Positions 45,928 through 56,899 of a stretch of 64,000 bases of DNA are shown here, in pieces. The notes under the pieces are model-generated. The model ran no database searches, was not told where the DNA came from, and saw only the letters and a program-made list of their open reading frames with translations. The stretch lies in contig NHNW01000052.1 in assembly GCA_002786025.1 (NCBI GenBank), positions 228,989-292,988 of the forward strand, read 5' to 3'. Both the position numbers and the translations under genes were made by a program. Source of the DNA: Zasmidium citrigriseum. Taxonomy: Eukaryota > Ascomycota > Dothideomycetes > Mycosphaerellales > Mycosphaerellaceae. Within the stretch, counting starts at the first letter, position 1. Every line of letters starts with the position of its first letter.

Positions 45928-46355
45928 TCACATCGATAGAAGGCCGTTCAAGTTCCGGGAAAAGAACAACGCCATTTCAAGACCCTTGCACAGCGCGCTT
46001 GCATCGAGATCGCTTGCACCAAGACTTGTAAGAAGACTGATCAAGCCGCTGACGAAAGGGGCACTTGCATAGTCGAGCTCTTTCCACGGCGCTAACGCCG
46101 TGTTCATTTCACTTCCTCTCTCGTGGAGACAATATCAGCTTTGCAGCTCACAATCGCTGCTCAGCTACTTGTGCGATCCGCTGCCCTACACACAAAGTGA
46201 AAATCGGTGCCCAACTCGAGTGCGTCCGTCCATGAGCGAGGGTATTCGTTAGCTACACACATTAGGTAAATACAAACAATCAATACGAAGATCTCTTGGG
46301 TTCTTAGCAGCAAATCTGCACCGCCACTTGTGCAGACTGTGTGACTGCACGCGAC
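45928..46355. other. Convergent intergenic region, no gene seen
   Basis: About 430 bp between the permease gene and the converging hexose-transporter gene; expected 3' untranslated regions. Confidence 0.5.
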
Positions 46356-49200
46356 CTAGACTGTCTCCTTGTGGGTGGCATCGCCAGTTGGTGCGACTGG
46401 GGCGTTGAATCCAGGCCCGTCATCATTCTTCTCGTTGTGCAGGTCGGTCTCGCCGCTCTCCTTGTGGTAGCCATTGGTTTCGCCGTTGACTGGTGCGCGA
46501 GAAATTTCGTCCTCTGGGTCGACAGTATCGTGGGTGCCGGCTTCCTTGCGGATGCGAGTGATTTCTTCTGGCGGCGGTGCCTCCCATTTGGAACTCTTCC
46601 AGGGTAACACTCCACTCAAATACATTGTATCGATCTCCTCCAGCTGTAGTGGGAGGTGTGGTATCAGCAGGTGCCTCAAGCGTGGGATTCAAGGGGGGCT
46701 TGGCATCGCCCCATTTCATTCACTCACCGTTCGACCTTGACCTTCCATGACGAAGAAGTAGACAATCAAGCCTCCGAGGAAGTTGCAGCCAGCGAACACG
46801 TATCCCAAGCGGAAATCGATGGCCGAAGTAATGAAGGGTGTGAAGAAGGCCAAGAGGAAATTCCAAAGCCAGTTGCTTGCCGTGGACAACGCCATACCCT
46901 TAGCACGATATCGGGATGGATATAATTCACCACAAATCGTCCAGATCATGGGTCCCCACGTCTTTTTTTGATTAAAAAAGTATTAGCTAGTGTTTTAAGA
47001 GGCAGGAAAAAAGTTGAAGGGCTTTGGGTGTAACGTACTGTTGCGAAGCCGAAGATAAACACCAGGGGGAGGTCAGCAAGCGTTTCGGGAATAGCACCAG
47101 AGTCATTGAAGAGACTTACAAGCTGCAATGACAATCATAGCGGTGGCGGCTCCTTCGGTATTGCTGGGCGTTCGGATGTCAAGAGAGAAATGGCCCTGCT
47201 CATGTTAGCATAGCTGTAACCCTGTGAACTGTACAACCCAATGTTCAACAATCCCCGTAACATCGCATCATTCTGGGCTGTTGATGCTTCTGTCAGGAGC
47301 CTCATAGCACCATAATCTTCGGAGGAAATGGCGCGGCGGCACCTGCATCTAGCATCGACCCTGGAACGGAATGAACTCGTTGGCCACTCACCACTGAAGC
47401 GAAAATCAAGAACATGATAAACATCCTGCTCCAGAATCAGTAAACTGGCTCATTCGCACAGACAGCTGTGTGGTACATACCAAGTGCTGCCGATGATCAA
47501 AGACTTCCGGCGACCGTAGTGCTCGACGATGTACAAGCCGTAGAAAGTGGTCCCAAAGTTGATCCCGTTCAGGATCATCTGAGTGACGAAGGAGTTGTTG
47601 ATTCCGGTACCCTGGAAGATGACTGTTCCGTAGTAGAAAAAATAGTTGGCACCGGTCACTGTCACAAATTGTCAGTATTGCCCGATGGATTACCGCATCA
47701 TAGTGAACGTACGCTGCTGGAACATCTGTAGTACTATTCCAAGCAGAAGTCGATAGCCCATCTTGGGAGCAAACATCATCCGATACCTGGCGTGCCGTCA
47801 GTAAGAGTTCCTTGTAGCGAATCTCCATCAACGAACCATTCCGAAAGGACGGAGCCTTGGTTGCTCTCTGCACGCAACTTTTGTTCGATTTCCTCGAGCT
47901 CCACGTGAATGGTGTAATGGTTTTCTGGAGCACCATAGACCTTCATCATTGTGGCTTTGGCCTCCTCGATCTTGCCCTTCCTGTAGTTGAAACGTGGAGT
48001 CTCTGGGAACATAAGAATGCCGACTAATAGACGTCGTCAGCTAGAGCTCGAATGAATCGCTGATAGTATCCCAGCGGCGAAGTTGGCATTGGAAGGCTCA
48101 CCACCTAGGACAACGGCCCACACGAAACCAAGCCCAATGGGAATCTGCCACGAAGCAGCCTTGCAAGTCACGTCAGATATGTCGATGTTGAAAAAGCTTC
48201 ATGAGTTTTACCTTGTATCTCTGATGCTCGTACGTCCCGAAGTTAATGCAGGCGGCTAGGAAGATACCGAATGTGATGAACAACTGGTTTGCTTAGTCAA
48301 TATCGTCTACCAAGGCCCAAAAGTGTAGCACTCACCTGGTAGCAAGATATGAGAGCTCCACGAATGTGACGAGGGCCCGTCTCAGCTTGATACCTAATTC
48401 AGTGTCAGACCGCGCTGTCGTGCGAAGCCGGTTGATCAGGAAGTCGGGCTTCATACATCGGAACAAGCAACGAAAGAGCCCCCACACCAAGCCCGGCCAC
48501 CCAACGACCCATCATGACCTGGTACCACTTGTCCGTGGCGGAGATCTGAACGATAAGACCCACAGAGAATATGATGCACCAGAAGCTGATGGATAACCGG
48601 CGGCCGATCCAGTCCGCAATGGGACCTCCAACGAGAGCGCCGATGAGGGTACCGATCGAAAGCATGGCAACGATTAGGCCACTTCGGACGTTGCTAAAGC
48701 GATAGCCAATTTCTCCGTTATCCATGGTGTATCTTTGCCCGAAACGTTCCAGAAAGTCTGGCATGGCCAGGAAGCCGCTAATTTGGCCGGTGTCCTATGG
48801 TGTGTCAGTATAGAGGAGGGCCGATAGCACTACATTGATCGCTTAGATACTCACGTATCCGAAGACTGTTCAAGGTATTAGATGAGGGTATGCTACATTC
48901 GCAGCCTTAGCCTGTACTTACTGAAACCGCCCATCGAAACCAAAATGGCCATGTAGAACGACGCCCATGTCACTCGACGCAACGGCGAGTAGTCCAGATG
49001 AGTCAGCGACTTCCTGGCCTGAGTCGAAGCATCATGAGTTGGGTTGTAAGCATCGTAGTGTACGTGAGTCGTAAAGCCCATGCCCAAGGCCTGGGATGTC
49101 AGTCGTTAGCGGAGGTCTCATAGGCCCTTCACCCCTCTCAACTCACCTTCTTGTTCATTCCCTCCATCCCGTTGGCACTCTTCTTCCAGAAAGAAGACAT
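46356..49200 (-). CDS. MFS hexose transporter, possibly with one defective splice acceptor
   Basis: Sugar-porter family protein of about 618 residues in 15 exons: 49200-49147, 49090-48922, 48865-48855, 48794-48457, 48393-48336, 48283-48212, 48159-48102, 48023-47837, 47786-47713, 47658-47481, 47425-47392, 47195-47120, 47064-47039, 46961-46728 and 46643-46356. Exon 3 is 11 nt and encodes IFGY, so the motif IFGYDTGQISGFLAMP is read across splices. Others are GRWVAGLGVGALSLLVPMYQ, AETGPRHIRGALIS, PETPR, LTGANYFFYYG, and WGPMIWTICGELYPSRYRAK. The C-terminal tail is long, acidic and cytosolic. The intron at 47065-47119 has a good donor and branch but no AG before the next required exon. The gene may be non-functional or use a non-canonical acceptor. 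Confidence 0.83.
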
Positions 49201-50204
49201 CTTGACGTGAAGAGACCCTGCGGCGAAGAGCAGGCAAGGTGCTTCAGGAACAAGTAGGCGGAAGCAAGGTAAGGTTCACACAGCGTGACAACAAAGCTCT
49301 TATAGCAGAAGTCTATCGGGCCCTCTTTGGCCCCCTCTCCTCTTTCTCATCCTCAAAGGATTATGCCAGCATCGTGCCACGTGAAAGGAGCATGGTAGGC
49401 GATGTAACTACGGATATGAGCGGGATGTGAGGAGTACCAGGGCGGCCGCGATGCTATTGGCAATCAAGTCCTGAACCATGTGGTTGTTTGGATGTCAGCA
49501 CGAGGCAGCCAGCTCGCGTGATGTGAAAAGTGCGAGCGGTGGATAGATCTGACTGCATCAATACGCTGGAGTTGCAATCCCCTCACAATTCGAGCAAGTC
49601 ACCCATCCATTCTTCAAATGCGCTTTGCACAGTATTTTGATCTGCTCTCACCAGCTATCTCGTCTCCAGCGCACCGATCTGTGGCATCGTCGTCGAGTGC
49701 AGATGCAGTTCGCTGTTGTTTCCGGAGTCGGCAAAGAGGATTCCAGATGAGTGTCCTGATTAGTTACGGGAGCCGGAACGCTCGGATGGTGAGCTGCGTC
49801 CATGTTCCGTGTCAGCGTGAACAATCACCAGACGACTTGACGCAATGTCAACAGTGCGTTCGGACAGCTGGAAATTCGTTTGGATGATAGGCACCGAAGC
49901 TTTGGTGTCCACCGGAAGGAGTCTGATGGAGTTTGGAGACCCCAAGGGGAGGTGAAGTTTGATAGTTCTACTGTGTTGGTCCGGGGCAGCAGAGTGCTGA
50001 CTCTTAAGTCCGTGCAGCGCATGCGCTCCTCCAGCAGGTTGTCTGTCATGCGCATTTGAGAATCTCCAGACCGGTGCGCTGCGCAGAGAACCTCTCATCA
50101 GAAAGCGGTGCCTTGGTATCTCTGCCACTTTTGGGGATAGACTGATCATTCGAAGTGTTTCCAGCACCCATACAGATCGGGCACGGGTAAAGCGACGATC
50201 TCGA
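49201..50204. other. Intergenic stretch, no supported gene
   Basis: About 1 kb between two minus-strand genes; holds the hexose-transporter promoter. No motif-bearing frame or RNA gene recognised. Confidence 0.55.
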
Positions 50205-52266
50205 TCAGACGCATTCTTGGGTCAAAGTCTTGTGCTTTTGCTTAATGAGTCTTGTATTGGCCAGCCTCGGCGATGCGCGCTGCCGCCAGATCCTTTTCAT
50301 CAGCTTCTCAGGCCGGCGACCGAGCATGAAGATCCCGATGACTACAGCTAGAGGGACGGAAGCTGCCCAGAAGACCCAAAAGTTCTCGCGTCCGGGGAGA
50401 TAGCTATCAGCCATACTAAGCATGCTTGCCACGAGAGTAAGGGGGAAGATAATGGCCGCAAACAGGCTTAGCCTCAAGCTCTGCTCGCCGTCTTGGATGC
50501 TCTTGAACGCAGCGCGCAGACTTGCAACCTCGTTGGCGATACTGGTCAAGTCATCGACCCTCTCCCGAAGTGGTCCAAGACGGGATGTGAGAGTCAGAAA
50601 GTCCTCTTGGGCATCCCGAAGTGCGGCTGGCAGGTCATTATCGATCGTTTGATGGATCTTGACGCCGACCCGCTCCATACTGAGCGTGAGAGCTCGATCG
50701 AAGCGGCTCAATTGACGGCGCATGTAATTGATGTCCCTGGTTGCGACAGATATTTTCTCCAGCTCAGCCTTCCACTCGCTCAGGGACGGCCTAGTGTCAG
50801 CAACGGCTTCGTGATCATCTGCGAACCACTCTCCATTGCCTACCCCGTAAGCGATGAGGTCGATCTGGTGTGCCCAATGATGAGCAATGAAGTTGAGCAT
50901 ATAGTAGGCTGAGTTGACCGGTATATCCAGGGCCTTGGCGTTTATACGAGGGTGCCTGCATTTCGTTAGGTGGAATAACATTTCGTCGAAAGGCGACGAC
51001 GTGTGGCGGTGGGTCTCCATCAACCGCAGGTTTTCAAGACCAATATCGTTGGTCAAAGAAGGTCTGATAAGAGAGACGCAACCGCCATGATATGCAGTGC
51101 TGTTGTGACGGACCTCGCGAATCTGGCCTTTGGCGACGTTCCATCCTCGACTGTTCCAAAGGTCCTTCCGAGTCTTGTATGGTTTAGGGTCTTCTAGCAT
51201 CAGACATGATGCTACACATTTCGAGCCAGGCCTACCCTCCAGCGTCACCTGCTCTGGAGACTTATCTCGGGGATGCGAACGATCGTTGTGCAGTGCACAC
51301 TCATCACAGGAGTCCATCGGAGGGTCGACGAGGATGAGAGCTGTAGGCGTCAGAGTAGTCGATATGGCTTCTGAGACTGCGCTTACCGTCCCAGCTGCTG
51401 TTCTTCCCTATGCTCTCGTTGTCCTCAGAAGTCCAGAAGCTCATGCAGCGTCTGATTAGAGCATGTCGTTTGTCTGGTTCGACGGAAGGAAGATCAACAT
51501 CTCGCCATCGTTCAATCTTGCGTCGATTGACCGCATGGGTCATCTGGTTTTTATCCGTCCGGACCGAGTCCTCATCGTCGAGAGTGCGGATCTCATAATA
51601 CCGGAGTGTAAACAGAGTCTTCGGAGAGCGTAGAGACGCCAGAGAACGAAAGGGAACAGACTGAGAGTCTGTGGAGTTCCAAGTATTCATCTGCTCAGAG
51701 AAAATGACAGGATTCACTCGGAGTTGCTGGGATGCGTCAGCGAGTTTGAGTTCTTCCTACAAGCTCTGTTCGCTGCATGTGAGACCAAGCCACGTCAATG
51801 AGAGACAAGATTCGTCACGCAGCCTCCAACTCACCTGGCCGAGCAAGTCCACCATGGAAGGATCCATATCTTCGAGAATGAAGAGGCGTCGCCTGGGCTT
51901 TGAGCTTCCACTCTCAGCCGCATCCTTTCCGGCGCTGGGAGTCGCGTATTCTCTCGACGTCTTTGTAAAATACTTCTCGAGTTCTTCTGCCGAATAGTAG
52001 ACTTCATCTTTCGCATCATCGCCATCGAAGGTGATGACAGCACATCTGCCGGGTGTTCCGCCATGCACTCCTGTATCAGCATAGCGCTGGTTGACAAGCC
52101 GCCGGCCCTCGTCTGAAGCGTTCTTCAGCTTGTTCAAAAGAGACTTCAGCGCGGGATAAGCGTTTTGAAGCCTTTCGAGTCGCTGCAGATATGGAAGTGC
52201 AGTGAGATCGAGGGAGGCGGAGTTGCTCCTTGAGGTTAGTGTCGAGGATGAATTGACGCTGTTCAT
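50205..52266 (-). CDS. CorA-like two-helix membrane protein without a GMN motif
   Basis: Three exons, 52266-51835, 51756-51387 and 51340-50205, give 645 residues. The large N-terminal part is cytosolic and mixed alpha/beta, with a CxxC..H pattern (DSCDECALHND). Residues about 430-540 form a long helical bundle, as in CorA magnesium channels. Two transmembrane helices close the protein: LFAAIIFPLTLVASMLSM (about 560-577) and FWVFWAASVPLAVVIGIFML (about 590-610), followed by a basic tail. Classical CorA proteins carry Gly-Met-Asn after TM1. Here the sequence reads LSMADSYLPGRENF, so the selectivity signature is missing. Fungi have many such CorA-like proteins of unknown function, and ion transport is not established. 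Confidence 0.8.
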
Positions 52267-53260
52267 GGCGGCGACACTGCCCGTGTCAGTAAGCAGTCCG
52301 ACAGTACCTTTTCAAGATTGAGAAACGTCTTTGAGCGTGTTTGGGCTGAGCTTGGAGCGTTAACGCATTTTCTCTGTCGTGTGAGGCCGCCCTGAGGTCA
52401 AGTCCGTGCCTCAGCTGAAATTCAGCTCCATGCACTGTTCGCAGACATCCCGCATGTTGTGGCTTCTAGCAGCGGACAAGCGAGGATCCTGTATCTTGTA
52501 GCCTTTTCGCACCCTCGGTGTTTCGGTCAAACTGGAAGATGCCTCCAGCAATCCCCGACTTTCTCGATAAGGGCCAAGAGTGTAACAAGCCGTCTAATAG
52601 CTTGGAGTCGCTTACTCTGGCGGAGAGAGCTGACCTGCCAGTTTGAGCGGAAGAAGGAGGGTAGAACGTTCGGCGCCAATGGGTAATTCAAAGGCATATC
52701 TTTCGGCCAAGGACATTGACGAGGCTGGCCAAAGATTATCAGGCTCTGCCAGCGATCAAAGTACAGGCCGAACTTTTGACTCTCTTTCAGAAGATAGAAG
52801 AGGAGGCAGGCCACAGTGCCTTCTTCGCACGGCTACTCCATCGAAAGTATGGTCGAGCGTCTGTTAGAGAATGTTCACCATCAACGGTCCGGTCATGCCT
52901 CCGTGATGAAGATTGCTTTAGTCAATTGGCCTGCACCCGGGCATTGCGGAGGATTCGCGCTCGCTGATGATCTGCTCGACTTGAACGTGCAAAGCATCAT
53001 CTTTTCCAACGGCTGTCGTACGACTCCCATTGTTATCGATAGACGCTAAGAGTAAGCGCTTGCATTGGCGAATCCCTTTGCTTTGATTATTGCCTGGGCT
53101 AACAAGATCCCTTTGAGGACGTCCTCGGTGAGATAGGTTCGCGGGTGGCCCACCCTTGACCCGGCCGCTGGGCCAAATTTGGTGTAGATTGCACGCAATG
53201 TGGACCCGCCGCTAGGTACCGATTGGGTGGCGATATCGCTCTATAGCAGGGGTGGTGTCG
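52267..53260. other. Intergenic stretch leading to the transposon block
   Basis: About 1 kb upstream of the CorA-like gene. Base composition is still gene-like, with normal CA and TG frequency. No supported gene. Confidence 0.5.
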
Positions 53261-54199
53261 ATTAGGGTTAAGAGCGTTAACTCGTAGAGTTTAATCCTTC
53301 GTAGACGTTAGTTAATCGACTATATTAATTAATATATTAATAGAGCTAACGTAAGAGGTTCGTAGATATATAAGATATAAGAGGGTTATCTTAATAATAA
53401 TATAGTCGTTACCGCTGGCCGAGCGGCCGCCTTTATTACCGCCGCCGTTACCTATACTACCCCTAGCCTATATATAATATATAGCTTCTCTTAATATTAA
53501 TTAGACCCTTTAGAATATCTAGAAGTACCTTATAGCTATTAAGGAGCTTATATTAGAGTTAAGAGTAGAGGTAGACTACTTAAGCGTAAAGATAGTAGTA
53601 GTAGACTTAAAGGAAGGTATTATTAAGTAGCTAGATACTACTATAGGCTCGAAAGTCGATATTAAGACGCTAGAGTAGGTAGAGTAGTAATATAAGGTAA
53701 TATATAAGGCGTCTCTTACTCGCTATAACGCCCTTAAGCGCTATTACGTCTTACTAGCTCGTCGTTAAGAGAAGTTCGTTAGCTTAATAATAAAGATAAT
53801 AAGGAAGGTATACTTAGTAGTATATAAGATTAAGTTAATAACCGCTATCGTCTCGTCTAGTAGTATAATCTAGAGCGAAGCGGCTATTATCCGTTAATAT
53901 AGGCTTTTAAATCGACCTATAAGTACTATACTAGCTTATATACCTTATAAATAGTATATAGCCTATAGTAAAAGTAGCTCTATATTATCCGAAACTCTAT
54001 CTTACCCTAATAGCTAAGTAGCTACTACTTTATCTACTAGGCTAAGCGAGTAAACTTATAAAGGAAGTAGCGCTAGAGCCTTATATTAAAGCTTATAATA
54101 TAAGGTATTAGTATAAGACGACGGACGTTAATCGCTTTAGGTAGTTCTACGCCTCTCTTATACTTATACCTCTTAGATCTAATACTACTAGCGTTATAA

Positions 54200-56330
54200 G
54201 GGTATAAGCTACTTATAAACTATCTATTCGATACTCTTAGTAGTAGTATTAATAGCGAGCGTCGAGCTCGCTCTACTACTACCGCCTCTTTATTAATATT
54301 ATACTATCCTTCTCTTACTAGCTACTAACCGAGTTAAAGGCGGAACTCTCGCTACTAGCTAAACCGCTTCTTATCCGAGTCTCTAGCGAGGATAAAGGCG
54401 TTAATAATAGCCGCGTTAAGGTAGAAGTAGAAGAGTAGATACTACGGTTTATATACCTTATATTAAGAGCTATAGTAGTACTAGAGTTAATTATAGATAT
54501 TAATACTACCTATATAATTATTATAGAGCGCTATAATAGCTAGAATCTTCTACTTCTCTTACTCTAAGTTCTAGTAAGGGTAGACGTATTTCATAATAAA
54601 GTCGTTAATAGCTCGTAGGTATCTTTAGACTCGTTCGAGGCGCTTAGTAATCGATATACTATTAGTAACAAACTAGACGAGGTTTCTATTCTACTAGACT
54701 ATAGTAGTAATACTATATATCGCCTTAGTTAGTAGAGTATTATATAGAAAGCGCGTAGACTTATAGGTAATTGCTCTAAAGGTTAATTTCTTCCTATTAC
54801 CGTTCTTTATTAATACGCCTATCTTCTTAAACTTAATACCCTTCTATAGCTACGCCTATAAGCTAGAACGTACTATACTAGTAGCTACGATACCTAAGTA
54901 CTTTAATATTACGAATAGGATTATACTACTAAATAGATTATCTATAAAGACGTAGTAGAAGTAAGTTAAGAAGAGTAGTTATAGGAGAAGCTAAAGAGTA
55001 GTAATCTAGAGGTTCGAAAGCCGTAACGTTAGATTAATTATTAGCGGCCTATTAATTAGCTATCGTCGTCTCGACTCGTACTATAGCGCGGGCTAAATAG
55101 TATAACTCGCGCCTACTAGTATCGATATTAAGTATAATCTATCTTCTTTACTATAACTAACGCCTTTAACGATACCTTCTTACTAGTTTCTCGTCGTTAT
55201 TAGCCTCTCCTTTATACGCTCGAGTACCTCTAACGTCGTTAACTCCTTAGAAATAACTATAGGCCGCTATAGTACTACCGCTGCTACTAAATCTACGTCC
55301 TTAAGCTCCTACTTATAACCCTTCCTCGGACTACTAAATAAGAAGGAATATAAGTACCTATCCTTATATAGGTATAATACGTAATAGCCTATAGGCGTTA
55401 GCTTCCCTCGTATTATAATAATATAGCTAGAGCGTCTAGTAAAGCGTACTATAGATTCGTTAAGAGATATAAAGGTTCTAGGTATAATAACGGCTTTAAA
55501 GTAGCTACGAAGGATATTAGCTAAGGGAAGGATCTAGTACTAACCTAGTAGTCTACTACCTAGTAGTACTAACTTATAGAACTATAGAGCGGCCTTAATT
55601 TACTTAAATCGCTAGAATCTTATAGATCTAGCGATTTCGTATCTAGGCTAGAGGTTATCGTCTTTCTAGTAGTCCGCCTTATTAGCTATTTAGATTATAG
55701 ATATATATAATATTAGGCTAAAGAAGATCTTTATTTCCTCTACCTCTACGTCCTACTATATATTTCTAGAAACAATAATTACTATCTGCCTATTCCGGTA
55801 GTCTTTAAGGTACTCTAGCTTCTTATAGGCGTACCTATTAGTATATTTAACGGCTAACTTATAAACCTTAGGTACGAAGAAGAGCTTAAAGAACTCTAGC
55901 TAGGGAAAGGGTATATTCTTAAGGTTCTTAGCCTATAAATACTTAGGTAAATTAATCTTTCGAGGATATAGCTACCCCTTTAATAGTTTAAAGGCTAGTA
56001 GCGGCTTCTTACCTATATATAATTACGGCTTAGCTACCTTTTCGTCTACTAGGTAGTAGAGGCCGCTAGCTCTATTATTAATACTAATACCCTTAATAAC
56101 GTTATTATTATCCTCTTCTAGCTCTTTAACCCTTACTACTTTAAACTTAAAGGTATTAGGTACCTCTTTATTAGGCTCTTACTCTTTATTAGGCGCTTAA
56201 TTAAGGAAGTTAGTAGTATCTTCGTCGATAATAGTAGACTAGTAGAAGTCTACCTTTATAGTATAATAGAAGGTTTAATATAAGGCTAATAATCGATAGT
56301 AGTATCGACTTAAGAAGCTTAAACTTAATA
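54200..56330 (-). pseudogene. PiggyBac-type DDE transposase relic
   Basis: Reading the minus strand through stops gives, in order: a region like EFFKLFFVPKVYKLAVKYTN near 55,900; the DDE domain with FYKLVLLGSR, TFISLNESIVRFT and a YKDRYLYSF-type strand; FIDNLFSSIILFVILKYLGI near 54,930; and IIALYNNYIGSIN near 54,520. It ends with YLLFYFYLNAAIINAFILAR near 54,400. These correspond to the VDNLFTSxxLxxxLRxxGIxATGTxR, YNxHMGGVDxxNQLR and C-terminal W..FFWLxDxAxxNA landmarks of PiggyBac transposases. RIP has introduced many TAG/TAA codons and removed starts. Termini and TTAA target duplications were not resolved. Confidence 0.75.
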
Positions 56331-56899
56331 TAAGGGGCTAATAATAGGGTATAGGCGTAATAGTTAAATATTCGATAAGTCTATCTAAGAGGTAGCTAGG
56401 AAGTCGGCTTAGTTATAGGAAATCGGGTACTAAGCCCTAGGACGGGCCGCGCTAGGCCGACCCGTATTACGTATTAGAATAGTTACTAGGCTAGGCCTAT
56501 TATACTACCCCCCCCTCTAGGCGGTATAGTCCTCTATAATCGTACTCTATAGCCTTAAGTAGCGAGTATCGCGCGAGCGAAGAGATAGTCGTCGTCGTTA
56601 TTAGAGTTAGTAGTAGCGTTATTACCGTCTACGCTATTCTTTAGCGTTACGAGCGCTAGATCCTACTATACTAGCAGGCTAGTAGCCTTAGCTAGTATTA
56701 GGATAATATCTAACTCGTTAGAGGTTAAGCGACGAGTACTATAAGTCCGTAAGATAGCCTACTATTACGCGCTACCTAGTACTAGCTTAACTAGGTAGTA
56801 GCTAGTAGTAGCTATATATACGGTAGTAATAGTAGCCGCTAGCTCCTTTAAACTATTAAGTCCCTTAAGGGGCTTATAAGGTATCTACCTAGCTAGTAA

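Noticed and set aside
53265..53280. Single TTAGGG-like word suggesting a telomere
   Set aside because: Only one copy, not a tandem array, and followed by transposon sequence.
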